From an uncultured Campylobacter sp. (GTDB taxonomy: Bacteria > Campylobacterota > Campylobacteria > Campylobacterales > Campylobacteraceae), in NCBI RefSeq assembly GCF_937980635.1, contig NZ_CALJPG010000010.1, forward strand, positions 74,844 to 138,843: 64,000 nt of DNA, written 5' to 3'. Both the position numbers and the translations under genes were made by a program. Positions 35,388 through 44,752 of this stretch are shown in pieces. Position 1 is the stretch's first letter, and each line of letters starts with the position of its first letter. The notes under the pieces were generated by a model. That model was not told the origin of the DNA and did no database searches. It saw only the letters and a list, made by a program, of their open reading frames with translations.

Positions 35388-35906
35388 AATCCTCGCTCTC
35401 GCGCGGTTTTTCACTCGTAGGGCTTCGCCGACGCTGAGGGTAAAATTTCGGCTTTCTGCGGCGAGTGCGACCTAAATTAAACCTAGGAGCGTAAATTTAA
35501 AGAGTTTTAAAATGCGCCGCTTTGAATAAAATTTTTAAGCGGCGTAGGTAAAATTTAATGATGCGGATAAAATTTTAAGTGGTGCGGGCGCTTGCAGTAG
35601 AGCACTAAATTTAAGATGCGTCGTCCATGGCGCCTTGCAAAATGAAGGCCTCGATCGTTTCGATCGGACGTAAATTTAAACAGCGCCACAAAGGACCGCG
35701 ACGCGCTAAATTTAAACGATCAATGCCTCCGCGGTTTTAAAATTTTAGCGAGGTAAAGGTTTAAACCGCCCAAGTGTTGCAAAAGCGCCGCCGCATCGCC
35801 GCTAAGGCTTGAAATTTTGCCTCCGTGCGGTACGAGCAGATCGCGGCGTTTAAGGCGCTAAATTTCAAATAGGGTTTGAAAATTACTTTAAGATAAGAGG
35901 TTTGAG
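35388..35906. other. intergenic region, AAATTT-rich
   Basis: 519 bases without a credible gene. Repeated AAATTTAA, TAAAATTTT and AATTTAAAC motifs occur throughout. A promoter for the alaC-hom-yraN run must lie at its right end; I could not choose one with confidence. An orthologue of a small C. jejuni periplasmic gene might have been expected here, but nothing recognisable remains. Confidence 0.6.
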
Positions 35907-37112
35907 ATGTTTGACGAAATCCGTTTTTCAAAAATCGAGCGTTTGCCCAATTACGTTTTTGCCGAGGTCAATGCCATAAAAATGGCGGCGCGCAGAGCCG
36001 GCGAGGATATAATCGATTTTTCGATGGGCAATCCCGACGGCAGGACGCCGCAGCATATAATCGACAAGCTTTGCGAAAGCGCGCAAAAGGACAAAACGCA
36101 CGGCTACTCCGTAAGTCAGGGCATCTACAAGCTGCGACTTGCGTGCGCAAATTGGTACAAGCGCAAATACGGCGTGATCTTGGATCCGGAAAGCGAGATC
36201 GTCGCGGTGATGGGCTCCAAAGAGGGCTTCGTGCATCTAACTAGCGCGATCGTAAATCCTGGCGATGTCGCGGTGGTGCCCGATCCTGCCTATCCGATCC
36301 ACACTCAAGCCTTCATCATCGCAGGCGGCAACGTCGTTAAAATCCCGCTTGCCTATGATGAAAATTTAAATTTTAATGAGAATAAATTTTTCATCGATCT
36401 GCAAAAAACTTTCGACGAGAGCATTCCGCGTCCAAAATACGTCGTCGTAAATTTCCCGCACAACCCCACCACCGTCGTCGTGCAAAAGAGCTTCTACGAG
36501 CGGCTCGTGGCGATGGCGCGGCAGGAGCGGTTTTATATCATCAGCGATATCGCTTACGCAGAGATCGCTTTTGACGATTACAAAACGCCGTCGATCTTTG
36601 AGGTCCAGGGCGCAAAGGACGTCGCGGTTGAGGCGTACACTCTCTCTAAAACCTACAATATGGCGGGCTGGCGCGTGGGTTTTGTTAGCGGCAACAAAAA
36701 GCTCGTAGCCGCGCTTAAAAAGATCAAGTCGTGGTTTGATTACGGCATGTTTACGCCGATCCAAGTAGCCGCCACGATCGCGCTGGACGGACCGCAGGAG
36801 TGCGTAGAGCAGATCCGCACGAGCTATGAGAAGCGTAGAAATTTTTTGATTGACGCTTTTGCGGATGCGGGCTGGCAGATTGCAAAACCTAGCGCGTCGA
36901 TGTTTGCATGGGCGAAATTACCGCCCGCGGCGGCTCATCTAAGGAGTATGGAGTTTTCCAAGCAGCTTCTTACCAAGGCGCGCGTCGCCGTAAGCCCGGG
37001 CGTGGGCTTTGGTGCGGCGGGGGATGATTACGTGCGGATCGCTTTTATCGAAAACGAAAACAGGACCCGCCAGGCCGCTAGAAATATAAAAAAATATTTG
37101 AAAGAGATCTGA
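35907..37112 (+). CDS. alaC: class I aminotransferase, AlaC-like
   Basis: PLP-dependent aminotransferase, 401 residues, very similar to E. coli AlaC (glutamate-pyruvate aminotransferase): FSKIERLPNYVFAEVNAIKM, EDIIDFSMGNPDGRTP, then HGYSVSQGIYKLR and MGSKEGFVHL. The PLP lysine is in TLSKTYNMAGWRVGF at about residue 247. It overlaps hom by one base, so it is in the same operon as homoserine dehydrogenase; it may therefore serve aspartate-family amino acid synthesis in this organism instead of alanine. Exact substrate not decided. Confidence 0.85.
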   Translation: MFDEIRFSKIERLPNYVFAEVNAIKMAARRAGEDIIDFSMGNPDGRTPQHIIDKLCESAQKDKTHGYSVSQGIYKLRLACANWYKRKYGVILDPESEIVAVMGSKEGFVHLTSAIVNPGDVAVVPDPAYPIHTQAFIIAGGNVVKIPLAYDENLNFNENKFFIDLQKTFDESIPRPKYVVVNFPHNPTTVVVQKSFYERLVAMARQERFYIISDIAYAEIAFDDYKTPSIFEVQGAKDVAVEAYTLSKTYNMAGWRVGFVSGNKKLVAALKKIKSWFDYGMFTPIQVAATIALDGPQECVEQIRTSYEKRRNFLIDAFADAGWQIAKPSASMFAWAKLPPAAAHLRSMEFSKQLLTKARVAVSPGVGFGAAGDDYVRIAFIENENRTRQAARNIKKYLKEI

Positions 37113-38380
37113 TGAAAGTAGCGATTTTAGGCGTCGGCACCGTAGGTAGCGAAGTTGCAAACATTTTGATCAAAAACAAAGATATCATCCTTGCGCGCGC
37201 AGGTGTTAGCATAGAACCCGTAATCGGGCTCGTGCGCGATACGAGCAAAAAAAAGGGCGTGCAAATTCCGCTTAGCAGCGACGCGCAAAGTATCATCGAG
37301 CGCGACGACATCGACGTTTTTGTAGAGCTTATGGGCGGAATAGAAAAGCCCTACGAGATCGTAAGTGAAATTTTAAAGCGCAAAAAGGCAGTTGTTACCG
37401 CAAATAAGGCGCTTTTGGCTTATCATCGCTACAAGCTCCAGGCTTTGGCGGGCGATACGCCTTTTGGATTTGAAGCGAGCGTGGCGGGCGGAATTCCGAT
37501 CATAAAAACCCTACGCGAGGGGCTAAGCGCCAATCGTATCGAAAAGATAATCGGCATCGTAAACGGCACGAGCAACTTTATCCTTACGAATATGATGCAA
37601 AAAAACGAGAAATTTGAAGACGCGCTAAAGCGAGCTCAAGAGCTCGGTTACGCCGAAGCCGATCCAAGCTTCGATATCGACGGGTTCGATGCGGCACATA
37701 AGCTTTTGATCTTAGCTAGCATCGCATACGGCGTGCACGGCGATCCGGAAGACATCCTAATCGAGGGGATTGAGGAGATCACACAGGAGGATATCTATTT
37801 TGCGCGCGAATTTGACTTCATAATCAAGCTGCTTGCGGTAGCCAAGCGCGCGTGCGACAACAAAGTCGAGCTGCGCGTCCATCCCGCTCTTATTTCAAAA
37901 GATCAAATGCTTTCAAAAGTAGACGGCGTGATGAACGGCGTGAGCATCTACGGAGATTGCGTCGGCGAGAGTATGTATTATGGCCCTGGCGCGGGCGGAA
38001 GCGCTACGGCAAGTGCGGTTATAAGCGATCTCATCGACATTGCGCGCGATAATAAAAACCCGATGCTCGGATATAAAATTTTGCCGAGTGAAAATTTTAT
38101 GCAAATTCTGCCGAGCGAACAGATCCGCACGAAGTATTATTTTAGACTGCGCGTGCGCGATGAAAAGGGCGTACTTGCGAAGCTTACAAACATTATGAGC
38201 TTAAACGATCTTTCGATCGACAGCTTTTTGCAAAAGCCGAAGCTCAAAACGGATGAGGAGGTAACGCTGTTTTTTACGACGCATACGTGCTGTGAGAAGG
38301 ATATCAAGCGCGCAATAAGCGTGATTAGCGGCGAAAATTTCATCACGCAAAAGCCTTTTATGATCAGGATAGAAAGCTAA
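37112..38380 (+). CDS. hom: homoserine dehydrogenase
   Basis: Reduces aspartate semialdehyde to homoserine on the way to threonine and methionine. 422 residues: NAD(P)-binding GVGTVGSEVA near the N-terminus, catalytic FEASVAGGIPIIKTLREG and NGTSNFILTNM, then a C-terminal ACT regulatory domain from about residue 340 (VRDEKGVLAKLTNIM), which suggests feedback control by threonine. Starts in a one-base overlap with alaC and is followed after one base by yraN. Confidence 0.95.
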   Translation: MKVAILGVGTVGSEVANILIKNKDIILARAGVSIEPVIGLVRDTSKKKGVQIPLSSDAQSIIERDDIDVFVELMGGIEKPYEIVSEILKRKKAVVTANKALLAYHRYKLQALAGDTPFGFEASVAGGIPIIKTLREGLSANRIEKIIGIVNGTSNFILTNMMQKNEKFEDALKRAQELGYAEADPSFDIDGFDAAHKLLILASIAYGVHGDPEDILIEGIEEITQEDIYFAREFDFIIKLLAVAKRACDNKVELRVHPALISKDQMLSKVDGVMNGVSIYGDCVGESMYYGPGAGGSATASAVISDLIDIARDNKNPMLGYKILPSENFMQILPSEQIRTKYYFRLRVRDEKGVLAKLTNIMSLNDLSIDSFLQKPKLKTDEEVTLFFTTHTCCEKDIKRAISVISGENFITQKPFMIRIES

Positions 38381-38381
38381 G

Positions 38382-38720
38382 TTGGGCTTAAAAGAATATC
38401 TTTTCGGCTTTGCTTGCGAGGACCGTGCGGCAGAATTTCTACGCGGCGAAGGGTTTGAAATTTTAAAGCGAAATTTCCGCTGCCGCTTCGGCGAGATCGA
38501 CATAATCGCGCGCAAAGACGGGATTTTACACTTCGTAGAAGTAAAAGCCACTAGCGGCGATTACGACGCCGCGGAGCGCGTGACGGGAGCCAAGATGGCT
38601 AAAATTTTAAAGACGGCGGAATTTTATCTGATGAGCTGTGATACGGACGAGCCGTGGCAGATCAACGTCGTGGAAGTTTATCCAAAGCAGATAAAATTTA
38701 TCGCCAACATATCTTTTTAA
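38382..38720 (+). CDS. YraN/UPF0102 family nuclease-like protein
   Basis: 112-residue predicted restriction-endonuclease-fold protein. The conserved UPF0102 core is visible: CRFGEIDIIARKDGILHFVEVK, here split as RFGEIDIIARKDG and LHFVEVKA, with the E, D, E and K active-site residues of the PD-(D/E)XK type. TTG start one base after the hom stop. Biological role of the family remains poorly defined. Confidence 0.87.
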   Translation: MGLKEYLFGFACEDRAAEFLRGEGFEILKRNFRCRFGEIDIIARKDGILHFVEVKATSGDYDAAERVTGAKMAKILKTAEFYLMSCDTDEPWQINVVEVYPKQIKFIANISF

Positions 38721-38755
38721 ATTAGAATTTTTATTATTTATTTAAGATAATGAAC

Positions 38756-38761
38756 TATAAT
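38756..38761 (+). promoter_or_regulatory. -10 box of trxA
   Basis: TATAAT in GAACTATAATCC, 30 bases before the trxA ATG and preceded by a T-rich stretch (TTTTTATTATTTATTTAAG), the typical Campylobacter promoter arrangement. Confidence 0.6.
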
Positions 38762-38790
38762 CCGCGCAATTTTAACACAAGGAGAACATT

Positions 38791-39105
38791 ATGGGAAAGT
38801 ATATAGAGCTTACTTCGGAGAATTTCGATGTTACTAAAGAGGGTGTCGCACTAGTCGATTTCTGGGCGCCTTGGTGCGGACCGTGCCGTATGATTGCCCC
38901 GATCATCGAGGAGCTTGCGAACGATTACGACGGCAAGGCTAAAATTTGCAAGGTTAATACCGACGAAGCGCAGGATCTTGCGGTGCAGTTCGGCGTGCGC
39001 TCGATCCCAACGATACTATTTTTCAAAGACGGCGAGCTAAAAGCTCAGCTCATCGGCGCGCAATCCAAGCAGATCATAGCCGACAAGCTAAACTCGCTTC
39101 TGTAA
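38791..39105 (+). CDS. trxA: thioredoxin
   Basis: 104-residue cytoplasmic thioredoxin with active-site Cys29 and Cys32 in [14 protein letters not shown] and the cis-proline loop [14 protein letters not shown] 38791 has AAGGAGAA upstream. It has its own promoter and a terminator, so it is transcribed alone, but it sits next to its reductase trxB. Confidence 0.98.
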   Translation: MGKYIELTSENFDVTKEGVALVDFWAPWCGPCRMIAPIIEELANDYDGKAKICKVNTDEAQDLAVQFGVRSIPTILFFKDGELKAQLIGAQSKQIIADKLNSLL

Positions 39106-39111
39106 ATTTTA

Positions 39112-39132
39112 AAAGGGCGGCTTTCGCCCTTT
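39112..39132 (+). terminator. rho-independent-type terminator after trxA
   Basis: AAAGGGCG (39112-39119) and CGCCCTTT (39125-39132) pair perfectly around the loop GCTTT, seven bases after the trxA stop and followed by a pyrimidine-rich stretch (CTCCTCTC). Confidence 0.75.
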
Positions 39133-39215
39133 CTCCTCTCACTCATCGTTTTATTAATTAAATTCGTAAATTTAACGCTCGCGGCTTTACTTAATAAAAT
39201 AATTAAGGAGAAAAA

Positions 39216-40160
39216 ATGTTAGATTTAGCAATTATCGGCGGCGGTCCTGCGGGGCTAGCGGCGGGGCTTTATGCTACAAGAGGCGGTTTAAAGGATGTCG
39301 TGATGTTTGAGATGGGGATGCCCGGCGGGCAGATCACCTCAAGCTCCGAGATGGAAAACTACCCGGGCGTCGCCGCGGTGACTGATGGGATGAGCTTTAT
39401 GGCGCCTTGGCAGGAGCAATGCTTCCGCTTCGGGCTGAAGCACGAGATGGTGCGCGTGTTGCGCGTCACAAAAGACGGCGACGGAAATTTTACGATCTAT
39501 CTCGAGGGCGATCAAACACGTCGCGCACGCGCCGTTATCGTGGCTACCGGCTCTACTCCGCGCCGCGCGGGGATCGAGGGCGAGGATGAGTTCTTCGGTC
39601 GCGGCGTCAGTACCTGCGCGACCTGCGACGGATTTTTTTACAAGGGAAAAGAGGTTGCCGTCCTCGGCGGCGGCGATACGGCGCTAGAAGAATCGTTGTA
39701 TCTAGCTAAAATTTGCTCTAAAGTCTATCTGATCCACCGCAGGGACGAGTTTCGCGCCGCGCCTTCGACCGTGCAAAAGGTGCGCGAAAGTAAAAATATC
39801 GAGCTCATCACAAACGCGCTCGTAGAGCAGATCAAGGGTGATGCAAGCGGCGTAACTAGCGTCGTAGTCAAGGATAAAACAAGCGGCGCCACGCGCGAGC
39901 TGCAGCTGCCTGGGATCTTCGTATTCGTGGGGCTTGACGTGCGAAATGAGGTGCTAAAAGACGAAAGCGGCAAATTCATCTGCGACGTCACGCCGGGCGG
40001 ACAGGTCGCGGTAAATTTAAAGATGCAAACAAGCGTACACGGGCTATTTGCGGCGGGCGATATGAGGCAGGATGCGCCTAAACAGGTCGTTTGCGCGGCA
40101 GGCGACGGCGCGGTTGCCGCTCTTAGCGCGATCGCGTATCTGCAAGGACACGATAAATAG
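39216..40160 (+). CDS. trxB: thioredoxin reductase
   Basis: 314-residue flavoprotein that reduces thioredoxin with NADPH. FAD-binding [10 protein letters not shown] at residues 8-17, redox-active Cys134 and Cys137 in CATCDG, NADPH-binding GGGDTALEE and a C-terminal FAD motif [16 protein letters not shown] 39216 follows TTAAGGAGAA. Separate from trxA by the terminator. Confidence 0.97.
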   Translation: MLDLAIIGGGPAGLAAGLYATRGGLKDVVMFEMGMPGGQITSSSEMENYPGVAAVTDGMSFMAPWQEQCFRFGLKHEMVRVLRVTKDGDGNFTIYLEGDQTRRARAVIVATGSTPRRAGIEGEDEFFGRGVSTCATCDGFFYKGKEVAVLGGGDTALEESLYLAKICSKVYLIHRRDEFRAAPSTVQKVRESKNIELITNALVEQIKGDASGVTSVVVKDKTSGATRELQLPGIFVFVGLDVRNEVLKDESGKFICDVTPGGQVAVNLKMQTSVHGLFAAGDMRQDAPKQVVCAAGDGAVAALSAIAYLQGHDK

Positions 40161-40316
40161 GCCTATCTTCGGCGTAAAATTTCACGGCGCGGCGGGCGAA
40201 ACTGCTTCCGCCCCGCTTTAAATTTAAAATCACACCTGAAATTTTGAATGAAATTTCGATATAAAAAAGCGGCTAAATTTTAAAATTTCATAAAATTTGG
40301 CCGCGAGATAGGGCGC

Positions 40317-41045
40317 TTATTGCCTTTCGTAGAAGCCTGCTATGACATCTTTTGACTTCATTTTATTTACGGGATCTTCTTTACCATTCGTGATAAGTTT
40401 AAATTTATCAGACAGATTTACGCTTTTACCCTCATTTACGATAAAATTTAGCTCGATAGCAAGCTTTGATGATCCGCCTTCTTTATGTCCGAAGCTCGCG
40501 TCCAATTGTTCTGCGGTTATTTGCGAGTAATAAATGGCTGCTTTTAAGCACTCCATAATAGAGTCTATGTAGATTTCGGTATCGCTTCCTTTTAGTATCT
40601 CCCCTTTTAATTTGTCGTCGCAATCGACCGACTTCCATTCCTCCTCAAAAATTCTATTTTGCCTTTGGTTTTTAAGCGTTTCTTGAAATTTAGCTTCGTT
40701 TAATTTACAGTGTTCTTTTGCTAGCTTGAGCAGACTCTGCGCGTCATAAGCCTTACCCTCATAAAAAGTCATAACCCTTTTTAAAGATGAGTCTAACATC
40801 TCTTGTTTATATGATTTAAGCCTATGCTCTACATCCACGTCGCAGACCATTTTAACCGTCTTTAATCCGCCGTTTTCCTCTTTGCTCCACGTGACATTTT
40901 TGCAGAGTTTCGAGTCCTCGATCGCCGTGCCAATACTCATCGACTTGAAATCAGGCAAAGTGTAGTCTTTCACGAGCTGTATCTCATCCGCCCCGCATCC
41001 TATTAAAATCAACGTAGCAAGCGCAGCGCCTAATGCGTATTTCAT
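40317..41045 (-). CDS. hypothetical lipoprotein
   Basis: A 242-residue protein with an N-terminal lipoprotein signal: ALATLILIGCGAD with lipobox cysteine 17. The mature part contains five or more cysteines (CKNVTW, VCDVDV, HCKLNE, VDCDDK, ECLKAA), so disulfides are possible in the envelope. ATG 41045 follows GAAGGAGCG; an upstream in-frame start at 41072 would spoil the signal peptide. Family not recognised. Lies just downstream of selC on the same strand and is convergent with trxB. Confidence 0.72.
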   Translation of the reverse strand: MKYALGAALATLILIGCGADEIQLVKDYTLPDFKSMSIGTAIEDSKLCKNVTWSKEENGGLKTVKMVCDVDVEHRLKSYKQEMLDSSLKRVMTFYEGKAYDAQSLLKLAKEHCKLNEAKFQETLKNQRQNRIFEEEWKSVDCDDKLKGEILKGSDTEIYIDSIMECLKAAIYYSQITAEQLDASFGHKEGGSSKLAIELNFIVNEGKSVNLSDKFKLITNGKEDPVNKMKSKDVIAGFYERQ

Positions 41046-41199
41046 ACTCGCTCCTTCAAGAAAAGTTAACAAGCAATGCTATCCATCTCTGTTTAATAAC
41101 GGATAAATTTAGAGCCGAAATTTGAGATAAATTCGCGAAGTACGTGGCTAAAAGTGTGAAAGATAAAATTTAAAGATGGAATTTTTAAAAGAATTTGGC

Positions 41200-41293
41200 G
41201 AGAGAGGGAGGGAATCGAACCCCCCGGAAAACGGTCAACCGCCCTCCTATCGGATTTGAAGTCCGCAGACGCCACCAGGTCGCCATCCTCTCC
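41200..41293 (-). tRNA. selC: tRNA-Sec (anticodon UCA)
   Basis: On the minus strand this begins GGAGAGGATGG and has the anticodon stem-loop CGGACTTCAAATCCG with anticodon TCA, a long variable arm (GGAGGGCGGTTGACCGTTTTCC region) and the T-arm GGGGTTCGATTCCC. The length of about 94 bases, long arm and UCA anticodon are diagnostic of selenocysteine tRNA. The 3' sequence TCGCCA continues to 41196, so CCA appears encoded; the exact 3' end is uncertain by a base or two. It shows that the organism inserts selenocysteine. Confidence 0.93.
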
Positions 41294-41321
41294 AAACGGC
41301 GCAATTATAGCGAGATAAAAT

Positions 41322-44141
41322 TTATTTAGCTTTAAAGAGACTAAATTTCAAACCCTTTCGGCTCATTATTAGCGACGGCAGGATTATGAGCGCGCCTAAA
41401 AGAAGCAGGCTCATCACCAGACATATTAACATACCGAAGTAGATCGTAGGCCAGAAATTACTCATCATCATCACGCTAAAGCCCAAAATGATCGCAAACG
41501 ACGTATAATACATCGCGTATCCGATACTTGCGTGGCTTGCGCGGATCGCCGTGGCCTCGTCGCCAAGGCGCGCAAACTCCCGCTTGTAGCGATAGATATA
41601 GTGGATGACATCGTCCACGCCGATGCCGATGCTAATCGCCGCTATCGTGATACTCATGATATCCAGCGGAATGCCCGCAACGCCCATGATGCCGAAGCAG
41701 GCGCAAAGCGGGATTAAATTTACGACGATCGCGATAAGCGCGTATGAAAGCGAGCGAAAGATGATCACAAAAAGCACGAAAAGCACGAGCACGGTGATAC
41801 CCAGGGTGTCTATCTGCGAGCTCATCAGGCTTTGAAGCATATTGTTATAAAGCACCATTATGCCGCTGATCTGCGCGCTTGCCTGCTCGCCTTCGAGCAA
41901 AGAATTTAGCCCGCTTTGCAGATCTTTTAGGAATTTTGCTCTGCGTAAGCGCGGATCGCTGTCTATCGTGCGGACGCTAAAGTGCGCCTCGTTCGCTTCG
42001 ATATTCACAAAGGGCGAAAGCACCATCTCGCGGTAGTTTGCCGGCATTTCAGAGTAGATTAGAGCAAGGCTCAGATCGTCCAGATCGCGCCCCTGATTAA
42101 TCTGCTTGCCTAGCTTCAAAAGCGATGCTAGCGAGCTTACGTTGCCGATAAACTCATGCCCCGTAACGTTTTTATCCTTCAAAAAATCATCTATTTTACT
42201 GATGATGCGCATCTTTTCGGAGGTGAACCAATACTGCGGCTTGTTTTCGTTGGCGGCGTATTCGGCTTCAAAATCGCCAAAATCGTCGCTCGCAGTGGAA
42301 TTTTGCTCTAAATTTGCGGCATGGGTTTGATCTAAATTTACGGCGCCGCTTGGTTGCGATGTCGTGACGGAGCTTTGCTCGGTAAAATTTTGATCATTTA
42401 AATTTTGCGCCGCGGCAACGGAACTTTGAGGTATGGAATTTCCTGCAATAGAATTTTGCACCGCGGCGGTAGAATTCTGCGCGATAGAATTTTGCTGAGT
42501 AGAATTTGCCGCAAAATTTCGCCCTGCGGGATTGGAATTTTCGCCGTTCTTAGAATTCGCGCTACCGCTCGCGGAATTTTCACTCTCGCTAGCGAGATCT
42601 GCGCTGCCTGCGCTTTTAAATTTAACTACGATATCAAGCGGGATCGTTCCGCCGAGATTTGTGTCGATGACCTCCATACCTGCGCGGATGTCGGTGCTTT
42701 TTTTGAAGTAGCCGATGAAGCTATTTTCGACGCGCAGCTGAAAGATACCGTACAGCCCAAAGATCACCGCTGCAGCACACACGCCGTAGACCGCGCCTCT
42801 GCTGCGTAGCGCCGTTTCGGCGCACCAAATGGTAAATTTAAAGTGCTGCTCGAAGCTGCGATTATTGTGTGTACGCGGCAGAAGCGACATAACCGCGCCG
42901 AATACTCCAAACGCCGTAACTAGCGAGATACTGATGCCTACGCTCATCATAATTCCCAGAGAAATTACGGGTTTTATATCGCAAAAAATTAGCGACATAA
43001 AGCCGATAACGGTCGTAAAGATTGCGAAAAAGCAGGGCATCGCGCGCTCGCGAAGCACTGCGTAAACGAGCTGACGCTGCGAAAAGGCGTGAAAGCGCGC
43101 GCTAAACTCGCGGTATGCGACGATTAAGTGGATACAGACCGAAACCGTGATGATGAGCTGAAGTGCTATGAAATTTGAGCTAATCACCGTGACCTCAAAG
43201 CTCAAAAAGCCGAATAATCCCGCTGCGAGCACGACCGAATACGCGCAGATGATGAGCGGCAGTAGGATAAATTTTGCCTGTCTAAAAAAGAGCCAAAAGC
43301 AAGCTAACAGAAGCACCAAAGCGCCGAGTCCGTAGGTCGCCAGATCCGAGCGGACGTAACCCACCATATCGTCGGCGATCATATTCAGTCCGCCTAGAAA
43401 CAATCGGTCGCCCGTAAATTCCTTCTCAAAACCCGCGATCAGCGCCCGCAAAGCCATAATATCTCGGTGATCCTTTTCGCGCAGCTCGTCGCGGTAGGAT
43501 TTAAAATTTTGCTCCGCAACTTTAAGCGCGCTTTTGAGCTCTGAAATTTGAGCCCCTGAGCGGTTACCCTCATGCTCTGCTTGCTCTAGAGCGCTTTTGG
43601 CTCCGTCTCTTAGGCGCAAAAGCTCCTCGTAGCAGCTCTGCGGCTTTAAATTTATCAAAATTGCGGTAGTGTGAAAATCGGCGCTTACTAAATTTGACGC
43701 ATAAAAAGGGCTTGTGGCAAACTCGCGCCTAGCCGCGGTTAAATTTACGTCCGCGTCGGTAAGGGTGGGTATGTGTTTAAGCAGCTCGCTCATGCCGCCA
43801 CCTTTGTTTAGCAAAAGCGGCACATTCGTGATGTCCGTGACGCTAGCGACGAAATCAAGCTTGGAAAAAGCCGCGTCCATCTGCGCTATTTTGCGGATCG
43901 TCTCGGGTGCTAAAAGATCGCCTGCGGGAGTGTATGCAAGCACCAAGAAATTCGGCGTTTCGTAGCGTTTGGATACTTCGCGCCAAATTTGAAGGTCTTT
44001 GTCATTATCTAGTAGAAGCGTCTGGCTCGAAGCATCGATCTCAAGCTTTGTGGAGTAATATCCGAAAAACAGCGCCAGCGCCGTAAACAGCGCGAGCGTG
44101 ATTTTCGGAAACGCTACGATTAAGCGAAAAATTTTTTTCAA
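41322..44141 (-). CDS. MMPL/RND family exporter with low-complexity insertion
   Basis: A 939-residue membrane protein with the MMPL/RND layout: N-terminal helix, large periplasmic domain (about 40-240), five to six helices (about 250-425), a second periplasmic domain and another helical bundle at the C-terminus (about 760-925, with SITIAAISIGIGVDDVIHYI containing the family's functional aspartates). It is encoded with MlaC and MlaA, so it probably moves lipids between the membranes. At about residues 508-632 (bases 42240-42615) sits a long insertion rich in Asn, Gln, Ser and Ala (for example QNSIAQNSTAAVQNSIAGNS), within the second periplasmic domain. Confidence 0.85.
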   Translation of the reverse strand: MKKIFRLIVAFPKITLALFTALALFFGYYSTKLEIDASSQTLLLDNDKDLQIWREVSKRYETPNFLVLAYTPAGDLLAPETIRKIAQMDAAFSKLDFVASVTDITNVPLLLNKGGGMSELLKHIPTLTDADVNLTAARREFATSPFYASNLVSADFHTTAILINLKPQSCYEELLRLRDGAKSALEQAEHEGNRSGAQISELKSALKVAEQNFKSYRDELREKDHRDIMALRALIAGFEKEFTGDRLFLGGLNMIADDMVGYVRSDLATYGLGALVLLLACFWLFFRQAKFILLPLIICAYSVVLAAGLFGFLSFEVTVISSNFIALQLIITVSVCIHLIVAYREFSARFHAFSQRQLVYAVLRERAMPCFFAIFTTVIGFMSLIFCDIKPVISLGIMMSVGISISLVTAFGVFGAVMSLLPRTHNNRSFEQHFKFTIWCAETALRSRGAVYGVCAAAVIFGLYGIFQLRVENSFIGYFKKSTDIRAGMEVIDTNLGGTIPLDIVVKFKSAGSADLASESENSASGSANSKNGENSNPAGRNFAANSTQQNSIAQNSTAAVQNSIAGNSIPQSSVAAAQNLNDQNFTEQSSVTTSQPSGAVNLDQTHAANLEQNSTASDDFGDFEAEYAANENKPQYWFTSEKMRIISKIDDFLKDKNVTGHEFIGNVSSLASLLKLGKQINQGRDLDDLSLALIYSEMPANYREMVLSPFVNIEANEAHFSVRTIDSDPRLRRAKFLKDLQSGLNSLLEGEQASAQISGIMVLYNNMLQSLMSSQIDTLGITVLVLFVLFVIIFRSLSYALIAIVVNLIPLCACFGIMGVAGIPLDIMSITIAAISIGIGVDDVIHYIYRYKREFARLGDEATAIRASHASIGYAMYYTSFAIILGFSVMMMSNFWPTIYFGMLICLVMSLLLLGALIILPSLIMSRKGLKFSLFKAK

Positions 44142-44165
44142 ATACCGCTCTTTTTGAGTGCGCCG

Positions 44166-44750
44166 CTATTCGCCGCTATTGATGACAGTGGAATTTAGCC
44201 GCTTTATAAGCTCGTCAAAGCCCAAGCTTTGCGTTACGTCGCCTAGCTGCGAGCGGTAGGTCTGAATTAAGCTGACGCCCACGATATCGACGTCGTAGAT
44301 ACGCCAATCAGCGCCGTTAGGATAAAATTTAAAATCTATGTCGTAGTTTTTCTGCTCGCCGATGACCTGCGTTTTCAGCACGCGGCGCTTATCGCTCGGG
44401 CTTTGTTTACTTAGCACCTTCATATCTTGATCGGTATAAAGCGAAAGCTTTTCGATAAAGGAGCGCTTTAGATGCGCCTCGAAGGCCTTATCAAATTCTG
44501 CGATCTGCGCCGGGCTAAGGCTAGCGTAATGCTTCGCAAGGGAGAGCTTTGCCATCATTTTATAATCAAAATAGCCGTCAAAAAGTGCAAAAATTTTTGC
44601 GGGCTTTGCGTCTTTTGGAGTACTGCTTCGCATAATATTTACGGCCTCGGCAACCTTTTGGCTCATCACCGGCTCGATATCCGCATCGCTAATAGCGTGC
44701 GCCGAAATCAAAAGCGCTCCGCAAAGCGCTAGAACTTTTAAAATTTTCAT
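44166..44750 (-). CDS. mlaC: MlaC-family periplasmic phospholipid-binding protein
   Basis: A 194-residue periplasmic protein with a signal peptide (MKILKVLALCGALLISAHA). The MlaC/Ttg2D family is indicated by MMAKLSLAKHYASLSPAQIA, FEAHLKRSFIEKLSLYTDQD and DWRIYDVDIVGVSLIQTYRS, the last being the family signature. It would ferry phospholipid between outer-membrane MlaA and an inner-membrane partner, here possibly the MMPL protein. Two bases separate it from mlaA. Confidence 0.88.
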   Translation of the reverse strand: MKILKVLALCGALLISAHAISDADIEPVMSQKVAEAVNIMRSSTPKDAKPAKIFALFDGYFDYKMMAKLSLAKHYASLSPAQIAEFDKAFEAHLKRSFIEKLSLYTDQDMKVLSKQSPSDKRRVLKTQVIGEQKNYDIDFKFYPNGADWRIYDVDIVGVSLIQTYRSQLGDVTQSLGFDELIKRLNSTVINSGE

Positions 44751-44752
44751 TT

